Shown: positions 34,297 through 44,886 of the stretch, piece by piece
How positions within the stretch are numbered: the first letter of the stretch is position 1
Layout: each line of letters starts with the position of its first letter
From: Massariosphaeria phaeospora
Lineage: Eukaryota; Ascomycota; Dothideomycetes; Pleosporales
Direction of reading: 5' to 3'
DNA: 64,000 bases
Assembly (NCBI GenBank): GCA_011032825.1
Contig: JAADJZ010000012.1
Coordinates: 1,178,001-1,242,000, forward strand
The notes under the pieces: model-generated
Told to the model about the DNA's origin: nothing
The model's input: only the letters and a program-made list of their open reading frames with translations
Database searches by the model: none
Translations under genes and position numbers: made by a program

Positions 34297-36497
34297 TGTA
34301 CTCTACGAGCAAGTTAGCTACTTTGCTAAAACTTTAACAAAACGTACTGTTACAAATAGTAAAAACGCAATGTTTTAACTACAATAAAAGCTACTTGAAT
34401 TAAAAAAAGCGCGTATACAGCTTGCGCTTTAAGCTATTTAATAAAATGCAACACTATTTTTACAAAGCGTTGCATTATTCTACAAAGTTTTTTATACAAC
34501 AATTAGCAACTAACGCGCTAAAAAGTAGTTTCAACGCAATTGCGCGCTTAACTTAGCAAATCTACGTTAAATAAAAAAAACGTAATTGTTTAGCATATAC
34601 TTTATTTCGACGCGCAAGAATTTTCGCTACAACTTGCTACTATTAAGAATATAGCTATTCTACTACGCAAGAAGCGTAGCTAACTATTAGTTAGCGTTAA
34701 CTAAGCTACAACTTTTATCAAACGTAATTCTAAGCTTAAAGTTAAGTTTAATCGCAAGTACAACTACAAGAAAGCTTTTTGCGAGAATTTTAAAGTTATA
34801 CAAAGCTAGTTTCAACTTGTAAAAAATACAAAAGCTAAATATAATATTCTTAATAAAAATAGCTACAACTTTAACAAAGCTAGCTTTATAATAGGCATAA
34901 TATTAACAAGCGTAGTTATTACAAGCTTTAAGCGTTAACAATAGCTAAAAAGCGTTTAGCAAAGCAATTAAAAGTAAACTACTATAATCAAAAGCGTTAA
35001 CGCGATAAAGTAAGCAATTCTACTTTTTATTATTTTTTAAAGCAAAAACTACTTCTTTGCTTAGTACAAAGAAAATAATCTACTTTACAATTAAGTTATT
35101 GCAGTTTCTAAAAATAGCTAAACAACAAATGCGCTAATACTCTAAAAGAATCTAGAAACAATTAGCGCGTAGTTTAAGCTAGTAGTAGATACTAAAGCTA
35201 AGTACAGCGTTTACGACAACAACGTGCACAACTTTAACAAAACAAGCTTTCAAATAAGCGTTATTAGCTTAATAAAAGTTATTACAAGTGCAAAAAAACG
35301 CGCTTAACTTAAACTTGTTTAGCTAAGTAATTGCAAGTAGGTTATAGTTATTTAAAGCATTTAAGCAGCTAAGTATGCAATTTTACTTTTTATTATCTAC
35401 AAAAAACGCGTTTATATCTTTGCGTAGTACAAAAAAGCAAATATACTACGCAATTAAAAACTTTTAGTTTTTAAAAACTGCTAGACTAGCAACGCGCTTA
35501 GTTTTGAGTAGTTAAAACATTTTAACGCGCATACAAGAACGCGCAAAGTAGAAGTATATAAGCTACTTATTATAAATAGCTATAAAAGCTACTTTAACTA
35601 GAATTTTAAAAACTACTATTTTAAACACAAGATTTTTATTTTTTGTATGCTACTTTACTTGTTGCACGTTCTTTAGCTACTTAATGTAGTTTGTTTTTTG
35701 CTATTAAAGCGCAAGTACTTTTAATGCGTTAAAAACTTAGCACGCTAACGCGTTTTTTATATTAACAAAAAAAGCTTTTTACTAGCTTTTAGAAACGCGT
35801 TTTTAACGTATTTATAGAAACTAACTGTTAAAAAGCTTTTAAAGTATTAAAAATAGTTTCTATTAACGCGTAGGTAGTTCTAGATTGCTTTAAAGTATAG
35901 CTGCGTACTTTGCTACTACTTCTACTATAAAAAATACTATAGCAATTAAAAACACTAAGCAATACGCATGAATTTAGATTCTAATTAAAGCTTATAAGCA
36001 AGTTTTTTACTTAGTTGCTTATTATAGCGCAAGCAAGTTTTTTTTAGTTTATAAAAAGTAGTAAACTAATGCTGTACCAAAACGCGCTTTAAGCAGCCTA
36101 AATTGCTAAGCTTAAAAAGCAATTAGTAGTAATAACTAAAAGAAAAATACGCAAACGCAAGCGAATTTAGCAAAGTAGTACTATAGAGTATAGTTAAGCA
36201 GTAGCTTAAGTAGCTGCAAAAGTATTTGTAGCTACTAAAAAGTTTAAGAAAACTCGTAGTAGTAGTAATTAAAAAAGAGCTTAACTAACTATACGGCGCT
36301 GTAGAAACTATAGTAAAACTAGTTACAACGTACGCACGTGCAAAAAAAATGCTAGTTTTTTTTAAATTAAATGCAAGTATAACCTACGCGGGTTTCTTAT
36401 TTAATAGTAATTAAATTAAAAAGTTATTACATAAATTGGTTGTGCTAAGAAAAAATAGCTAGCTTAGTAGTTTAACTAGCTTAGTAGTAGAATACGT
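34297..36497 (+). mobile_element. Chimeric pogo remnant: pogo-A 5' half joined to pogo-B-like 3' half
   Basis: From 34297 to about 35128 it follows pogo-A (left end truncated at GTACTCTACGAGC). At about 35129 it switches abruptly to pogo-B-like sequence that partly repeats the catalytic region and runs to a normal right end. That end reads, inverted, ACGTATTCTA plus two 17-bp units starting CTACTAAGC, followed by TA 36498-36499. The switch looks like a deletion or recombination junction. No intact frame. Confidence 0.7.
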
Positions 36498-36719
36498 TAA
36501 CTAAAAAGCTTTTTTTATTTATATTATAAATATAACGAGAATTTATCTAATATTACTCAAGTTTGCTATGTAGTAGATAAAAATAAAAGCAATATTTATA
36601 TTCTAAGTTAGCTTTGTAGCAATTGCTATCTATTCTAGCTATTTATTGTAAAATAAAGTAATTGCTTTGTTAGTTAATAAAACAAGTAACTTAGCTTTTG
36701 CTAACTAGCTTTTTAGCTA

Positions 36720-38568
36720 ACGTATTCTACTATTACCTTAGCTAACTTATTACCTTAGCTAAAAAAGCTTGGCAGCACCAACTTACGTTACGCTTCTTTA
36801 ATTTTATTGCTATTAAATAAAGAACCTACGTACGTTGTGCTTGCGTTTAATTTAGAATATATTTTTGTATTTTTTTTGCACGTTTGCGCGTTATGCCTAG
36901 TTTTGCTATAGTTTCTACAGCGCCGTAGAGCTAGTTAGGCTAGTTTTTAATTACTACTACTACAAGCTTTCTTAGATTGCTAAAGCGCTGCAAACGCTTT
37001 AGTAGCTACTTGCGCTGCAGCAGTTTTATACTCTATAGTACTACTTTGCTAGATTCGCTTGCGCTTACGCGATTTCTGCTTTGTAAGCTTTGCTAATTGC
37101 TTTTCAAGCTTTTTATTGCGAGCAGCAAGAAGCGCGTTTTGGTATAGCATAAGTTTACTACTTTTTATAAGCTGCAAAAAGCTAGCCTAAGCCGTAACAA
37201 GTAATCGAAAAAAGAAATCGCGTACTAGCTTTGACTAAGATCTAAACTTGTGCGTATTGCTTAGAGTTTTTAACTACTACGGCGTTTTTAGGTATAAAAG
37301 TGCTAGTAGAGTACGCAGCTGCACTTTAAAGCAATTCAACACTACCTACGCGTTAATAGAAACTATTTTTAACGCTTTAAAAGCCTTGCAGCAGTTTTTC
37401 TTTGCAAATACGTTAAAAAACGCGTTTTTAAAAGCTAAAAGAAAGCTTTTTTTGTTAATATAAAAAACGCGTTAGCGTGCTAAGTTTCTAATGCGCTAAG
37501 AGTACTTGCGCTTTAGCAGCGAAAAGCAAACTACGTTAAGCAGCTAGAAAATATGCAACAAGTAAAGAAGTATGCAAAAAGTTAAAATTTTGTTCTTAAA
37601 GCAATAGTTTTTAAAATTCTAAAATTAGTAGCTTTTATAGCTGTCTAGAATAAGCAGCTAGTATACTTCTACCTAGCGCGTTTTTGTATGCGCGTTAAAG
37701 TGCTTTAACTACTCTAAACCTAGAGCGTTGTTTGTTTAGCTGTTTTCTAACACTAAAAGCTTCTAATCGCGCGGTATTAAAGCTTTCTTGTACTACGCAA
37801 AAATGTAGACGCGTTTTTTGTAGATAATAAAAAGCGAGATTGCGTACCTAGCAGCGCACACGCTCTAGATAACCGTAACCTACTCGCAATTACCTAGCTA
37901 AACAAGCTCTAGCCGAGCGCGTTTTTCTACGCTTGTAACGACTTTTATAGAGCTAATTACGCTTATTTAGAAACTAGTTTTGTTGAAGTTGTGCACATTG
38001 TCGTTGTAGACGCTGTACTTAGCTTTAGTTTTCTCTACTAGCTTGAACTACGCGCTAATTATCTCTAGATTCTCTTAGAGTATTCTCTGCCTATTTTTTG
38101 CTTAATTAAAAGCTATTTTGAGTTTATCTAAGCGCGTTACAAAGCGCTTAGCTTAGTGTTTGCTAACTAGCTCGCTATTGCGCACACTTAGCATTTTATT
38201 AGCTATATTTGCTACTTCGCACAGCCGAAGCGCGAATTCTCGCGAATCAAAGTCGAGAATATATTAGACAATTGTTTGCTCTTTAGTCGTAGTAAGCTTC
38301 TGTTAGCTGTTACGTTTTTTAAGAATATGCGTAATTCTATTGTATTAGTTAGTTAAAGTTAAAGAAAGTATGCTAAATACTTTAGCAGCGCAGTAAAAGC
38401 TTTGAAATTAGCGTGCAGTATAGGCATAAAAGGCAAGCTAAATTCTACTTTTTTAATTAAATAGCTGCGCGTTTTGTTGTTGAAGCATGTTGCGTTAATA
38501 AAAGAGTTAGTGCTGCCAAGCCTTTTTGGCCGAGGTAATAAGTTAGCTAAAGTAATAGTAGAATACGT
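36720..38568 (-). mobile_element. pogo-H, complete pogo-like element
   Basis: 1849 bp, ends ACGTATTCTA plus two 17-bp units ending in CTTAGCTAA, flanked by TA (36718-36719, 38569-38570). The minus-strand transposase is degenerate and related to pogo-B/C. Frames at 37248-37463 and 38359-38722 are shadows within it. Retained CGAGG and TTGGCC near 38525 show lighter mutation at its right end. Confidence 0.88.
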
Positions 38569-38735
38569 TATTGTAGAAGCGGAATTGTATATTATTATTT
38601 TTGAAAGTAGCAAGTGTTTCTTTGTAAATTCTTTAATATATTGTATAAGCTTTTACTCTTGTTGTAAACTAAGTTTTTGCTATTTAAAGTTCTTCGCTTT
38701 TAAAGCGCGCGTTATTTTTTAATGCTTTTAAGTTA

Positions 38736-40598
38736 ACGTATTCTACGAGCGAGTAAGCTACACAAGCGAGTAAGCTACTTGCGCTAAAACTCTACTAAAA
38801 CTCTCTTAACAACGCGATGCTTTAACAAGAAAACTAGTTACTAGCTTTAAAAAAAGCTTAATTGCAGCTTGCGCTTTAAGCTATTAAAAAAAATACAAAT
38901 TTCTTTTAGCAACGCGCTGTAGCAATTTACAATGTACTTTGAAACACTCTAAAGCGTTAACGCGCTAGAACTCTTTTTTAACGCAATTTTACGCTTAACT
39001 TAATAAATCTACTTAAAACAAAAGAAAAAGTAATTGTTTAGCATGTACTTAACTTTAACGCGCAAGAATTTCTCTTTTAGCTTGCTGCTATAGCTAATAT
39101 AGCTAATTCTTTGCGCGCTAAGCGTTATTTAGGCTATGTTAGCGTAAATTAGTTTAGTACAATCGTTAGGCGCTAACTTAAGCTTAAAGTTAAGTTTAAT
39201 TGCAAGTACAACTACAAGAAAGCTTTGTGCGAGAATTTTAAAATTATTTAAAAGTAGTTTAAGCTTGTAGAGAACATAAAGGCGAAGTACAGCATTTAAA
39301 ATAAAAACACTTACAACTTTAACAAGTCTAGCTTTATAATAAGTATAATATTAACTAAAGTAGTTGTTACAAGCTTTAAGCGCTAAGAACGGCTAAAGAG
39401 CGTTTAGCAAAGCAATTAAAAGTAAACAACAGTAATTTAAAGCGTTAACGCAACGAAGTAGGCAATTTTACTTTTTATTATTTTTTAAAGCAAGCACTAC
39501 TTCTTTGCCTAGTACAAAAAAAAGAATTTACTTTTAAACTAAGTTATTGCAGTTTCTAAAAACAGCTAGACAACAAATAAACTTAGTTTTAAATAGTTAA
39601 AGCACTTTAATAAGTATACAAAGAAGCACACTATTAGCGCATACTACTTGCTTATAATTAACAGCTATAAAAGCTACAACTCGCTTAAATTCTAGTAGTA
39701 CTATAAAGAAAATAGAATTATTACTTTTTGCATGCTTTTTTACTTATTGCATTTACTACAGCTGCTTAATGTAAGCTGTTTTGCGCTGTTAAAAGTTGCG
39801 TATAGCTACTAAGCTAAAAACTTAATACGCAGCTATATTAATTACATTACAAAACTTAAGTTTCTACTATGCTCTAAAGCTGCCTTTAGCGTTTTAATTA
39901 TAACTAATAATATTGTAGAAAAGTTTAAAAAAGCTAGATTAGCTCTATTTAACCTAAAAGCAGTTATATTAAAGCTTAACGTGCGATTGCGCACGCTATT
40001 ACTACTTTCTATTATCAACACTTTTTAGCAGTTTTAAACACTAAGCAATACTTTTAAATTTAAATTACAATTAAAGCTAATTTAAAAGAAAATTTAGCGA
40101 CATGTAAATAGCTTATTTACTTTGATAGTTAATGCTTTTAAAAAGCTTTTGAAAGGCGCTAAGTAGATAGCGCATTCTTTAGTGTTAATGCGCAACTAGG
40201 TAGCTAAGTTTTAAGTAGCTAACAAAGCTGCTACGCAACGTAAATCGTACAAAAAAAAGCGTGTACAAAAAGAAAAAATACTAATAGTTAAAAAAAGCTA
40301 AAAGTTAACAGCTCTAAAAGAGTTTAGTGCGCGTAGTAATAAAAAAAAAGCAAAAAAAAAAAGCGCGCGCTAATAAAAGCAACTAGCTTGCAAAGCGCTG
40401 TAGTAAGTGTAGCAAAGCAGAACACAACTTGCGCACGTGTAAAAATAACGCAAATGTAGCGCAAAAGTAGTATTTAATGCAATTATATACTGTACTAGCC
40501 TAAAGAGCAACATAATAAGCTAATTTGTTGTAGTTTTAGTAGAGTTTTAGCGCAAGTAGCTTACTTACTTGTGTAGTTTACTTGCTTGTAGAGTACGT
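38736..40598 (+). mobile_element. pogo-A5, complete element
   Basis: 1863 bp, flanked by TA (38734-38735, 40599-40600), inverted ends as in the other pogo-A copies. The plus-strand transposase has all three catalytic aspartates changed to asparagine (YNFNKSSF near 39310, INSYKSYNS near 39660, LLNVSCFA near 39765) and many RIP stops. It served as the uninterrupted reference for pogo-A1 and pogo-A2. Confidence 0.9.
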
Positions 40599-40869
40599 TA
40601 ACGTAGATTGTATAAAACTATACTTAGTAGTAATCTTTCTATATAAGAAATTTTTGCTAGGTTTTAGAAATTCTATTTTTGTAAGTGCGTTGTTTATTAA
40701 AGCTATATTAGTAGAATTATTGCGTATTAAACTTCTATTGCTTTTGATAAAAGTAGCGTATTACGCGAACTAGCGCATTATGCGCACGAACATAGTAGAT
40801 ACTATAGCAAAGCTAAACACAATGCGCGCACTTCTAGGCAAAAAGTAGTAGTAGATTCTAAGTAGAATA

Positions 40870-40994
40870 GCTTATTACAATTTTTTATAATAGTTTTAGA
40901 TAGTGCTATGCTATTGTATATAGTTGTAGTTTTAGTAGAAACTTAGTATAGGTAGCTAACTTGCTTGTGTAGCTAACTCGCTTGTAGAGTACGT
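40870..40994 (+). mobile_element. Right-end fragment of a pogo-A-like element
   Basis: Ends with two 17-bp units and GAGTACGT before TA (40995-40996). The inner part resembles the 3' end of pogo-A (TTGTAGTTTTAGTAGA). Confidence 0.65.
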
Positions 40995-40996
40995 TA

Positions 40997-41305
40997 TAGT
41001 AATAAATTAGTGCAAGTAGCTACTAAAGCGTTTATAGCACTTTAGCTATTAAAAAAAGCGCTTAGTAAAAAGAGTTAAAAAATAGTATAACTAGCTTTAC
41101 AGCGCTGTAAAAACTATAGTAATACAAAACACAATGCCTAAACCTACTAAAAATATACAAAAAAAGCTTTTAAATCTAAAGCTAGCACGACGTACGCAGG
41201 TTCTTTGTTTAATAGCAATTAATTTAATGTTCTTTGAGATAAGTTAGTTGTGCCAAGCTTTTTTAACCGGGTCGATAGGTTGGCTAAGTTGATAGTAGAA
41301 TACGT
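40997..41305 (+). mobile_element. Right-end fragment of a pogo-B/H-like element at the island edge
   Basis: Contains the transposase C-terminal knuckle region and the 3' end, closing with two 17-bp units and AGAATACGT before TA (41306-41307). It retains CCGGGTCGATAGG near the end, so its gene-proximal tip is less RIP-mutated than its interior. It lies only about 160 bp from the PHO89 stop codon. Confidence 0.75.
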
Positions 41306-41468
41306 TAGCGTTAGAATATTAAAGTAGAACTAGTAGATAACTCGAGAAAATTTCTAGGAATTATTTTGTAGCTTTATTGTGTTTAGTACTAGACGCTACT
41401 TTTAATTAATAGTACTTTCGTGCCAAACCCTACATCCTAAGACAAGTAAACAAAACCACGCTAAGCAT

Positions 41469-43417
41469 TCAAACACCTGTACCCCAGTGGGGAGCGTTAA
41501 GAATGATGCCCATTAGACATCCCGAAAGGATACCGGCACACGGCAGCGTGATCACCCAACCCATGTAGATCCACGCCACCATTCTCCAATTTATCGTGCG
41601 CCATGTACCATTGCAAAGGCCGACACCGACCGTAGCGCCACAAATGCATTGTGTGGTGGAGACAGGCAGAGCAAGGTTGGTGGCCATGATGATCGTGATG
41701 GCAGAGCCGAGCTCCATGGAGAAACCGCGCGAAGGCGAGTGGAGCGTGATCTTGTTTCCAAGTGCGCGCATGATGTTGTAGCCATAGGTCCAGAGACCAA
41801 TGACGATGGCTGCACCCCCAAAGACGAGGATCCACGTCGGCACGGGGACCTTGGTGCCGAGTTCGCCGGTCTGCCAGATGAAGTATATGGTTGTGTAGGG
41901 GCCGATGGCCTTAAGGTTGTCTTAGTAAGTATAACTATGCCATCTCTATGTAGCACTGAGTTACTTACGTTTGAAACATCGTTTGCCCCGTGGCCGAAAG
42001 ATGAGGTAGCAGCGGTGAGGATCTGGAGGAAGGAGTAGGTATATTCAGCTATCAGTGTTAGCGTAGGAGTATGGCAGAGATAGTAGTAATAACATACCCT
42101 TATTGTCAAAATGTTCGCCGGTAGCGTGCATATTTTCAAGATCACCGGAGAGGAAGTCCTTTTGCCCCTGTTGCGCAACCACGTCCTGATCCACACCATG
42201 GAACACTGCGTACTTCATCCAGAAAAGGGTGACGGCGGGGTTGTACCACGGGCCCGGAGGAGTAGTCTTCTTGGTCGACACAGGATCCTTACTGTGAGAA
42301 ACTGAAAGCTGTCGGGCAGGTGCGATGTCGGAAGAAGAACGATTGTTGTCTCTTGAGTTTATATTAGCCTGTGGGTGCTTCTCGATATCGTCAGTGCGGC
42401 CCTCGGCAGCCCTCTTTGCGTCAAGCTCATTTTTCGTAAGGTGACCGGCGTAGTAGTCCTTGATACACCCCTTAGCTACGCCCTCTGGCCGTGGCGGAAC
42501 AGGGCCTCGCTTAAGAAGAAGAGGACCTTGAAGAATGTGCCAAGGCTTCAGTTCCCAGTCATCCAAGTTGACTTTACGGTAGAGATATGGGAGGAAGAAG
42601 ACGGTGACAAGGAGCGCAACTGCAGCACCGACACCAACTGTGATACCCGTGGTCTCGGCATCTGTAAGGTCGTCGATCCTAGCCGACGCTCCTTTCCAGA
42701 CAATCAAGAGGGCAAGAAGAGCACTAGTGATGAAGAAGTAGATAGGTACCGCAATGAAAGCCTTCTTTACGGGATTGCTGCGACGCATGACACCATACTT
42801 GGTAGCCAAGAAGATGATGGCACCAAAGCCACCAGCAATACCAGGAGCAATAGCCCATGCGGCAAACACTAAGACTATTAGCATCATTATTCCCATGTCC
42901 ACGAGTAAATACCATACCCTGGGAAACACCCTTGAACGACCAATTGATTCCCTCCGTTCCAATCGCTGCAATACCAACGCCGATAACACCGCCCATAATA
43001 GAGTGGGTGGTTGAAACAGGCATACTGAAGCGTGTGGCAATAGTGAGGTAGATCGAGGACCCAATGATGGCGCAGAGCATTCCCAGCATGAGAACAGATG
43101 GATCCGCCTCAAACAGCTTCGTGGAAACGACCTTGGTACGGATGGTATCAGTTACACGGGCCCCCACTGCGACTGCACCAGCGAACTCCATGACACTGGC
43201 AATCAACATGGCTTGCCGAAGGGTAAGAGACCGCGATGCCACCGAGGTGGCGAAGCTATTAGCAACATCGTTGGCACCTATATGGTAGTATGGTTAGTAA
43301 CGAAGTGTAGTAGTGGCGATAGTGGTGTTGAGAGATAGTACCTATATTCCACGCATCGAGGAATGAGAAGATAGTTCCGAGCGCGAAAATGTAGTTAAAC
43401 TGGGGAAGGGCGGGCAT
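41469..43417 (-). CDS. PHO89: PHO4-family inorganic phosphate symporter
   Basis: A plasma-membrane sodium- or proton-coupled phosphate transporter, related to yeast PHO89 and Neurospora pho-4. The model has five exons: 43342-43417, 42918-43277, 42098-42868, 41969-42048, 41909-41469 (575 codons plus stop). Its four introns are 49-64 bp, with GT/AG ends and CTAAC/CTAAT-like branch points where checked. The family's duplicated signature is clear: GANDVAN at residues 26-32 with PVSTTH at 112-117, and GANDVSN at 423-429 with PVSTTQ at 511-516. Two blocks of hydrophobic segments flank a polar loop (about 225-400). The start gives a short polar N-terminus right before the first membrane segment, as in relatives. 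It is divergently transcribed from MCM5. No stops or frameshifts despite transposon sequence about 160 bp past its stop. Confidence 0.93.
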
Positions 43418-44756
43418 TCTTGCTGTACGCTGCTCCCGTTAGCTGATTGGTGAGCGATGATTAGCACTCTCGAATCGCAAGAAGGCCAACAGGCTCCCTG
43501 AGTACTATATACTCTCCAGTGCAGGCAAGTGGAATAGTCCCTCATGAAGAATACGGTAAGACAGTGCCACATTAACAATCAGGTGGTCGGAAAAGGCATG
43601 GGGTTCTCGCCATTTTACACCCAAGACAGCCAGGTTTATTGAGAAGGATGGGAGATTCATATTGTTTGGAGGTACCAGCGTCCTCAGGACCTGGATCATG
43701 CAGCTCAATTCGGGACCCGCTGCAAGTTGGGACGGAAGTTGTCGAGCTCCGTGCCAAGTCCGCTGTTGTGCTCGTCGCAGTACTCGCCGAGAACCAATGG
43801 GAGGTTACTCTGACAGCAGTTGGTGGAGCTGCTTATCGTATACGGGCCTACGGCGGAGCCACGACAGGTATACGGTCGCGTGCTGATTTTTCTGATTCTC
43901 CCTTCTTTGATTCTGGACCGTAGTACCGTAACTATAAAGAGTTTCTAGATTCGAAGAACAGAAGTAGCGCGAGTTCGTCTACATGCAATGGAAACCGATT
44001 GTCACCGAACGGTGACCAGTCGAGTACCAGATAACTAAGACGGGAGGAACACCAGTCGAGGATCGAACCGTTTTGAGATGGATTCTTGTGCGGGGTAGCT
44101 GGATGCAACATAGCTATAACGGGTCACAACGCAATATATGCATACAATGTGTACGAGGTGGCTCAACTGCCATTGTTGGGTATGACCTCTGGATGGATAG
44201 TCAAGCGACCGGGAGAGGCGAAAGATAACTTTTGCCCAGATACTGCAATGCAATGTGATAGAAAATAGCACATTGTCTGTTCAGCGCGGGCATGCGAAAA
44301 AGAAAAGTTTTACTGCCGATGAAAACCTATAGCAGGCTGTACAAGGACAAAAACCAAACGACGAGACCGAGACGCGACGAAAAGCACTATATGACCCATG
44401 CAGAGTGCTCGGATTCCAGAGATGAGGGGCTCGCATCCTGGTCAAAATGCTGCTATTGAATGGTTCAGTGGTTGCCTCACTGGCTGGAGATGAGGCGTCG
44501 ATGATTCTGTGAGCAGCGACTGCCTGGGTACCTACGATCTATAGCACTTGGAGCCTGAGCGTCTTGGACGAAAAAGTAGCGCATGCGAGTGGTGAGATGG
44601 AACGATGGTAGGTTGCGTGGGTGGTCGACGTCCTCGGGCAAAGCTGGAGATGTTGCAGGTGTGGTGTAGACGACGACGACCACGGACGACAGACTAAGCC
44701 CGATTCGTATCTAAGTGGTTCCGTGCCAGTGCCAGGAGGCAGGCGCGGGGGACGGG

Positions 44757-44767
44757 ACGCGACGCGT
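44757..44767 (+). promoter_or_regulatory. Overlapping MluI cell-cycle boxes upstream of MCM5
   Basis: ACGCGA (44757-44762) runs into ACGCGT (44762-44767), 120 bp before the MCM5 start. ACGCGT is the core bound by the MBF factor at S-phase genes in yeasts. Use here is inferred from position and sequence only. Confidence 0.5.
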
Positions 44768-44794
44768 TTTCACCCAGGCATTGCCACCCACTCC

Positions 44795-44818
44795 TGCACC
44801 TGCACCTGCACCTGCACC
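44795..44818 (+). repeat. (TGCACC)4 microsatellite
   Basis: Four perfect hexamers in the MCM5 5' region. Confidence 0.9.
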
Positions 44819-44850
44819 ACGCCGCTGCACTGCCCGCCGCAACAACGCCA

Positions 44851-44880
44851 ACTCAACTCAACTCAACTCAACTCAACTCG
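44851..44880 (+). repeat. (ACTCA)5 pentanucleotide repeat in the MCM5 leader
   Basis: Five perfect ACTCA units plus one ACTCG, ending 6 bp before the ATG. It lies in the probable 5' UTR. Confidence 0.9.
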
Positions 44881-44886
44881 CACCCC

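Larger units (their letters stand above)
36500..40790 (-). mobile_element. pogo-G2, split into three pieces
   Basis: Pieces at 36500-36719, 38571-38735 and 40601-40790 resemble pogo-G1 (compare 33740-33800 and 33960-34030) and are separated by pogo-H and pogo-A5, each with TA duplications. The last piece ends in two 17-bp-spaced units that read GCGTATTACGCGAAC and GCGCATTATGCGCAC. The open frame 40582-40773 is inside this remnant and is not supported as a gene. Confidence 0.6.
43418..44886. other. Divergent intergenic region between PHO89 and MCM5
   Basis: About 1.47 kb of normal composition holding both promoters. Short open frames occur on both strands (for example 43639-43923 plus), but none has recognisable features or convincing splice structure. 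I saw no CACGTG site of the kind used by phosphate-response regulators. The MCM5-proximal 130 bp holds an MCB-like site and two simple repeats. Confidence 0.6.

Noticed and set aside
38359..38722. Overlapping open frames on both strands
   Set aside because: They lie across the right end of pogo-H and the pogo-G2 remnant, start at different phases, and are not kept in related copies.
1..41300. A genome with reassigned stop codons, given frames broken only by TAA/TAG
   Set aside because: The island genes use normal codons and stops, and the breaks sit where relatives have CAA, CAG or TGG, as RIP predicts.
43639..43923. 94-codon frame in the PHO89-MCM5 intergenic region, possible small gene
   Set aside because: No domain or splice support; overlapping frames of similar size occur on both strands, as expected by chance in non-AT-rich DNA.
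44851..44880. CRISPR-like or regulatory tandem array
   Set aside because: It is a simple pentanucleotide microsatellite without spacers.
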